From Bacteroidales bacterium (lineage in GTDB: Bacteria; Bacteroidota; Bacteroidia; Bacteroidales; JALTDM01), in assembly GCA_027073875.1 (NCBI GenBank), contig JALTEO010000164.1, positions 1-8,998 of the forward strand: 8,998 bases of DNA, written 5' to 3'. The notes beneath the pieces are model-generated. The model was not told the DNA's origin. It did no database searches and was given only the letters and a program-made list of their open reading frames with translations. The translations under genes were made by a program, and so were the position numbers. Positions 8,692 through 8,998 of this stretch are shown one piece after another; position 1 is the first letter of the stretch; every line of letters starts with the position of its first letter.

Positions 8692-8737
8692 CCAAATACT
8701 GTTCACCGATTTTATAAATGAAGAAAAAAGTATTTGG
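8692..8737. repeat. 9-bp inverted repeat upstream of the macroglobulin promoter
   Basis: CCAAATACT (8692-8700) and AGTATTTGG (8729-8737) are perfect reverse complements separated by 28 bases. They bracket the expected -33 region, immediately upstream of the -7 box at 8681-8688. They could be paired half-sites for a regulator. The right-hand copy is also part of the longer inverted repeat bracketing 8728-8998. Confidence 0.45.
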
Positions 8738-8782
8738 AGTGCTATGTTATATCTATTGTTTTACAATTGATTTTATTTTTTC

Positions 8783-8866
8783 CCGTCATTGCGAGGAGGA
8801 ACGACGAAGCAATCTCAACCAATAATGAAAAGATTGCTTCGCTAACGCTCGATGACGGTTTTTTTT
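8783..8866 (+). repeat. Dispersed-repeat-like (REP-type) hairpin followed by T8
   Basis: Arms pair as CCGTCAT (8783-8789) with ATGACGG (8852-8858), CGAG (8792-8795) with CTCG (8848-8851), and CGAAGCAATCT (8805-8815) with AGATTGCTTCG (8831-8841), around a 15-base loop at 8816-8830. Eight Ts follow at 8859-8866. The sequence type (GTCATTGCGAGG then GAAGCAATCTC) is a family of dispersed intergenic repeats that I recognise from many bacterial genomes. It could act as a plus-strand terminator, but no plus-strand gene lies just upstream here, so a repeat element is the better reading. Confidence 0.65.
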
Positions 8867-8894
8867 GAAAACTTTTCGTGTAGCTTCAGTGTTC

Positions 8895-8910
8895 GAGACC
8901 TTTGCAAAAC
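8895..8910 (+). mobile_element. Possible insertion-sequence end (GAGACCTTTGCA motif)
   Basis: GAGACCTTTGCAAAAC at 8895-8910 resembles terminal inverted repeats I associate from memory with IS5-like elements of Bacteroidetes. If real, the element would run rightwards out of the window or be a decayed remnant. No transposase reading frame and no second end are visible in the remaining bases. This is a weak call resting on motif resemblance. Confidence 0.2.
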
Positions 8911-8949
8911 TTCTGATTTTGTCATTCAAAATAATAATCTCGAATATCG

Positions 8950-8965
8950 ATTAGTGAACACTAAT
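8950..8965. promoter_or_regulatory. Palindrome, operator-like
   Basis: ATTAGTG (8950-8956) and CACTAAT (8959-8965) are perfect reverse complements separated by AA. A compact 16-bp dyad of this kind would suit a dimeric repressor or a small stem. Its target gene, if any, would lie right of the window. No other support is available, and short AT-rich dyads occur by chance. Confidence 0.25.
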
Positions 8966-8998
8966 TTTAAAAAGTTATACTTTAGGCACTCCAAACTT

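Larger units (their letters stand above)
8728..8998. repeat. Segment of about 270 bp bracketed by imperfect inverted repeats
   Basis: TTTGGAGTGC (8733-8742) is the exact reverse complement of GCACTCCAAA (8986-8995). Allowing a two-base indel the match extends to 8728-8742 against 8986-8998, which is the window edge. The bracketed DNA has no credible gene and contains the hairpin at 8783-8858, an insertion-sequence-end-like motif and a palindrome. The layout resembles a MITE or a small non-coding insertion. The right boundary and any target-site duplication cannot be seen because the window stops there. Confidence 0.4.

Noticed and set aside
8654..8695. Upstream TTG extension of the macroglobulin frame
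   Set aside because: A TTG codon, overlap with the promoter-like box, and 14 residues placed before a complete signal peptide make it unlikely.
8718..8825. Plus-strand 35-codon frame starting MKKKVFGVLCY
   Set aside because: Its second half translates the dispersed hairpin repeat (RHCEEERRSN), a known source of spurious small proteins, and no promoter or other support is seen.
8859..8866. Hairpin plus T8 as a true terminator of a plus-strand gene
   Set aside because: The nearest plus-strand gene ends at 2523, and the macroglobulin transcript runs the other way, so no obvious transcript would end here.
8926..8997. Minus-strand open frame entering from the right edge
   Set aside because: Only about 23 codons, low complexity, and no recognisable C-terminus; it is most likely non-coding.
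1..8998. CRISPR array, tRNA, rRNA or riboswitch
   Set aside because: No regularly spaced direct repeats, cloverleaf or conserved RNA motifs were recognised on either strand.

Overview
The window looks like chromosomal DNA of a member of the Bacteroidota (Bacteroidetes). It is AT-rich. One gene ends in a type IX secretion (T9SS) type A sorting domain, which is specific to that phylum. The other encodes the long alpha-2-macroglobulin form common there. The best promoter-like site fits the Bacteroidetes sigma-ABfr consensus TAnnTTTG rather than TATAAT. No species can be named from the sequence alone.

Layout: (1) 1-96, a short leader with a weak candidate promoter. (2) 97-2523, plus strand, an 808-residue secreted protein: signal peptide, an apparent seven-bladed two-component-regulator-type beta-propeller, a conserved secreted module (WPGNG / GDYP / GDQA motifs) and a T9SS sorting domain. 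(3) 2524-2536, a 13-base gap between converging genes; both stop codons sit in the arms of one inverted repeat that may terminate the minus-strand gene. (4) 2537-8653, minus strand, a 2038-residue bacterial alpha-2-macroglobulin with an intact CSEQ thioester motif. (5) 8654-8998, 345 bases without a credible gene. It holds the probable promoter of the macroglobulin gene, a dispersed-repeat-like hairpin followed by eight Ts, inverted repeats that bracket about 270 bases, and a motif resembling an insertion-sequence end.

The two genes converge, so they are not an operon. Both products are predicted to be exported: one to the cell surface or medium through Sec and then T9SS, the other to the periplasm, where bacterial macroglobulins are thought to trap incoming proteases. 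No direct functional link is visible.

I found no clear new multi-gene system. The most interesting points are the near absence of GATC (two sites seen in 9 kb), with Asp codons before C-initial codons being GAC in every case checked; the propeller-plus-T9SS architecture; the shared 3' inverted repeat; and the repeat-rich 8.69-9.0 kb segment, which may be a small mobile or MITE-like insertion.
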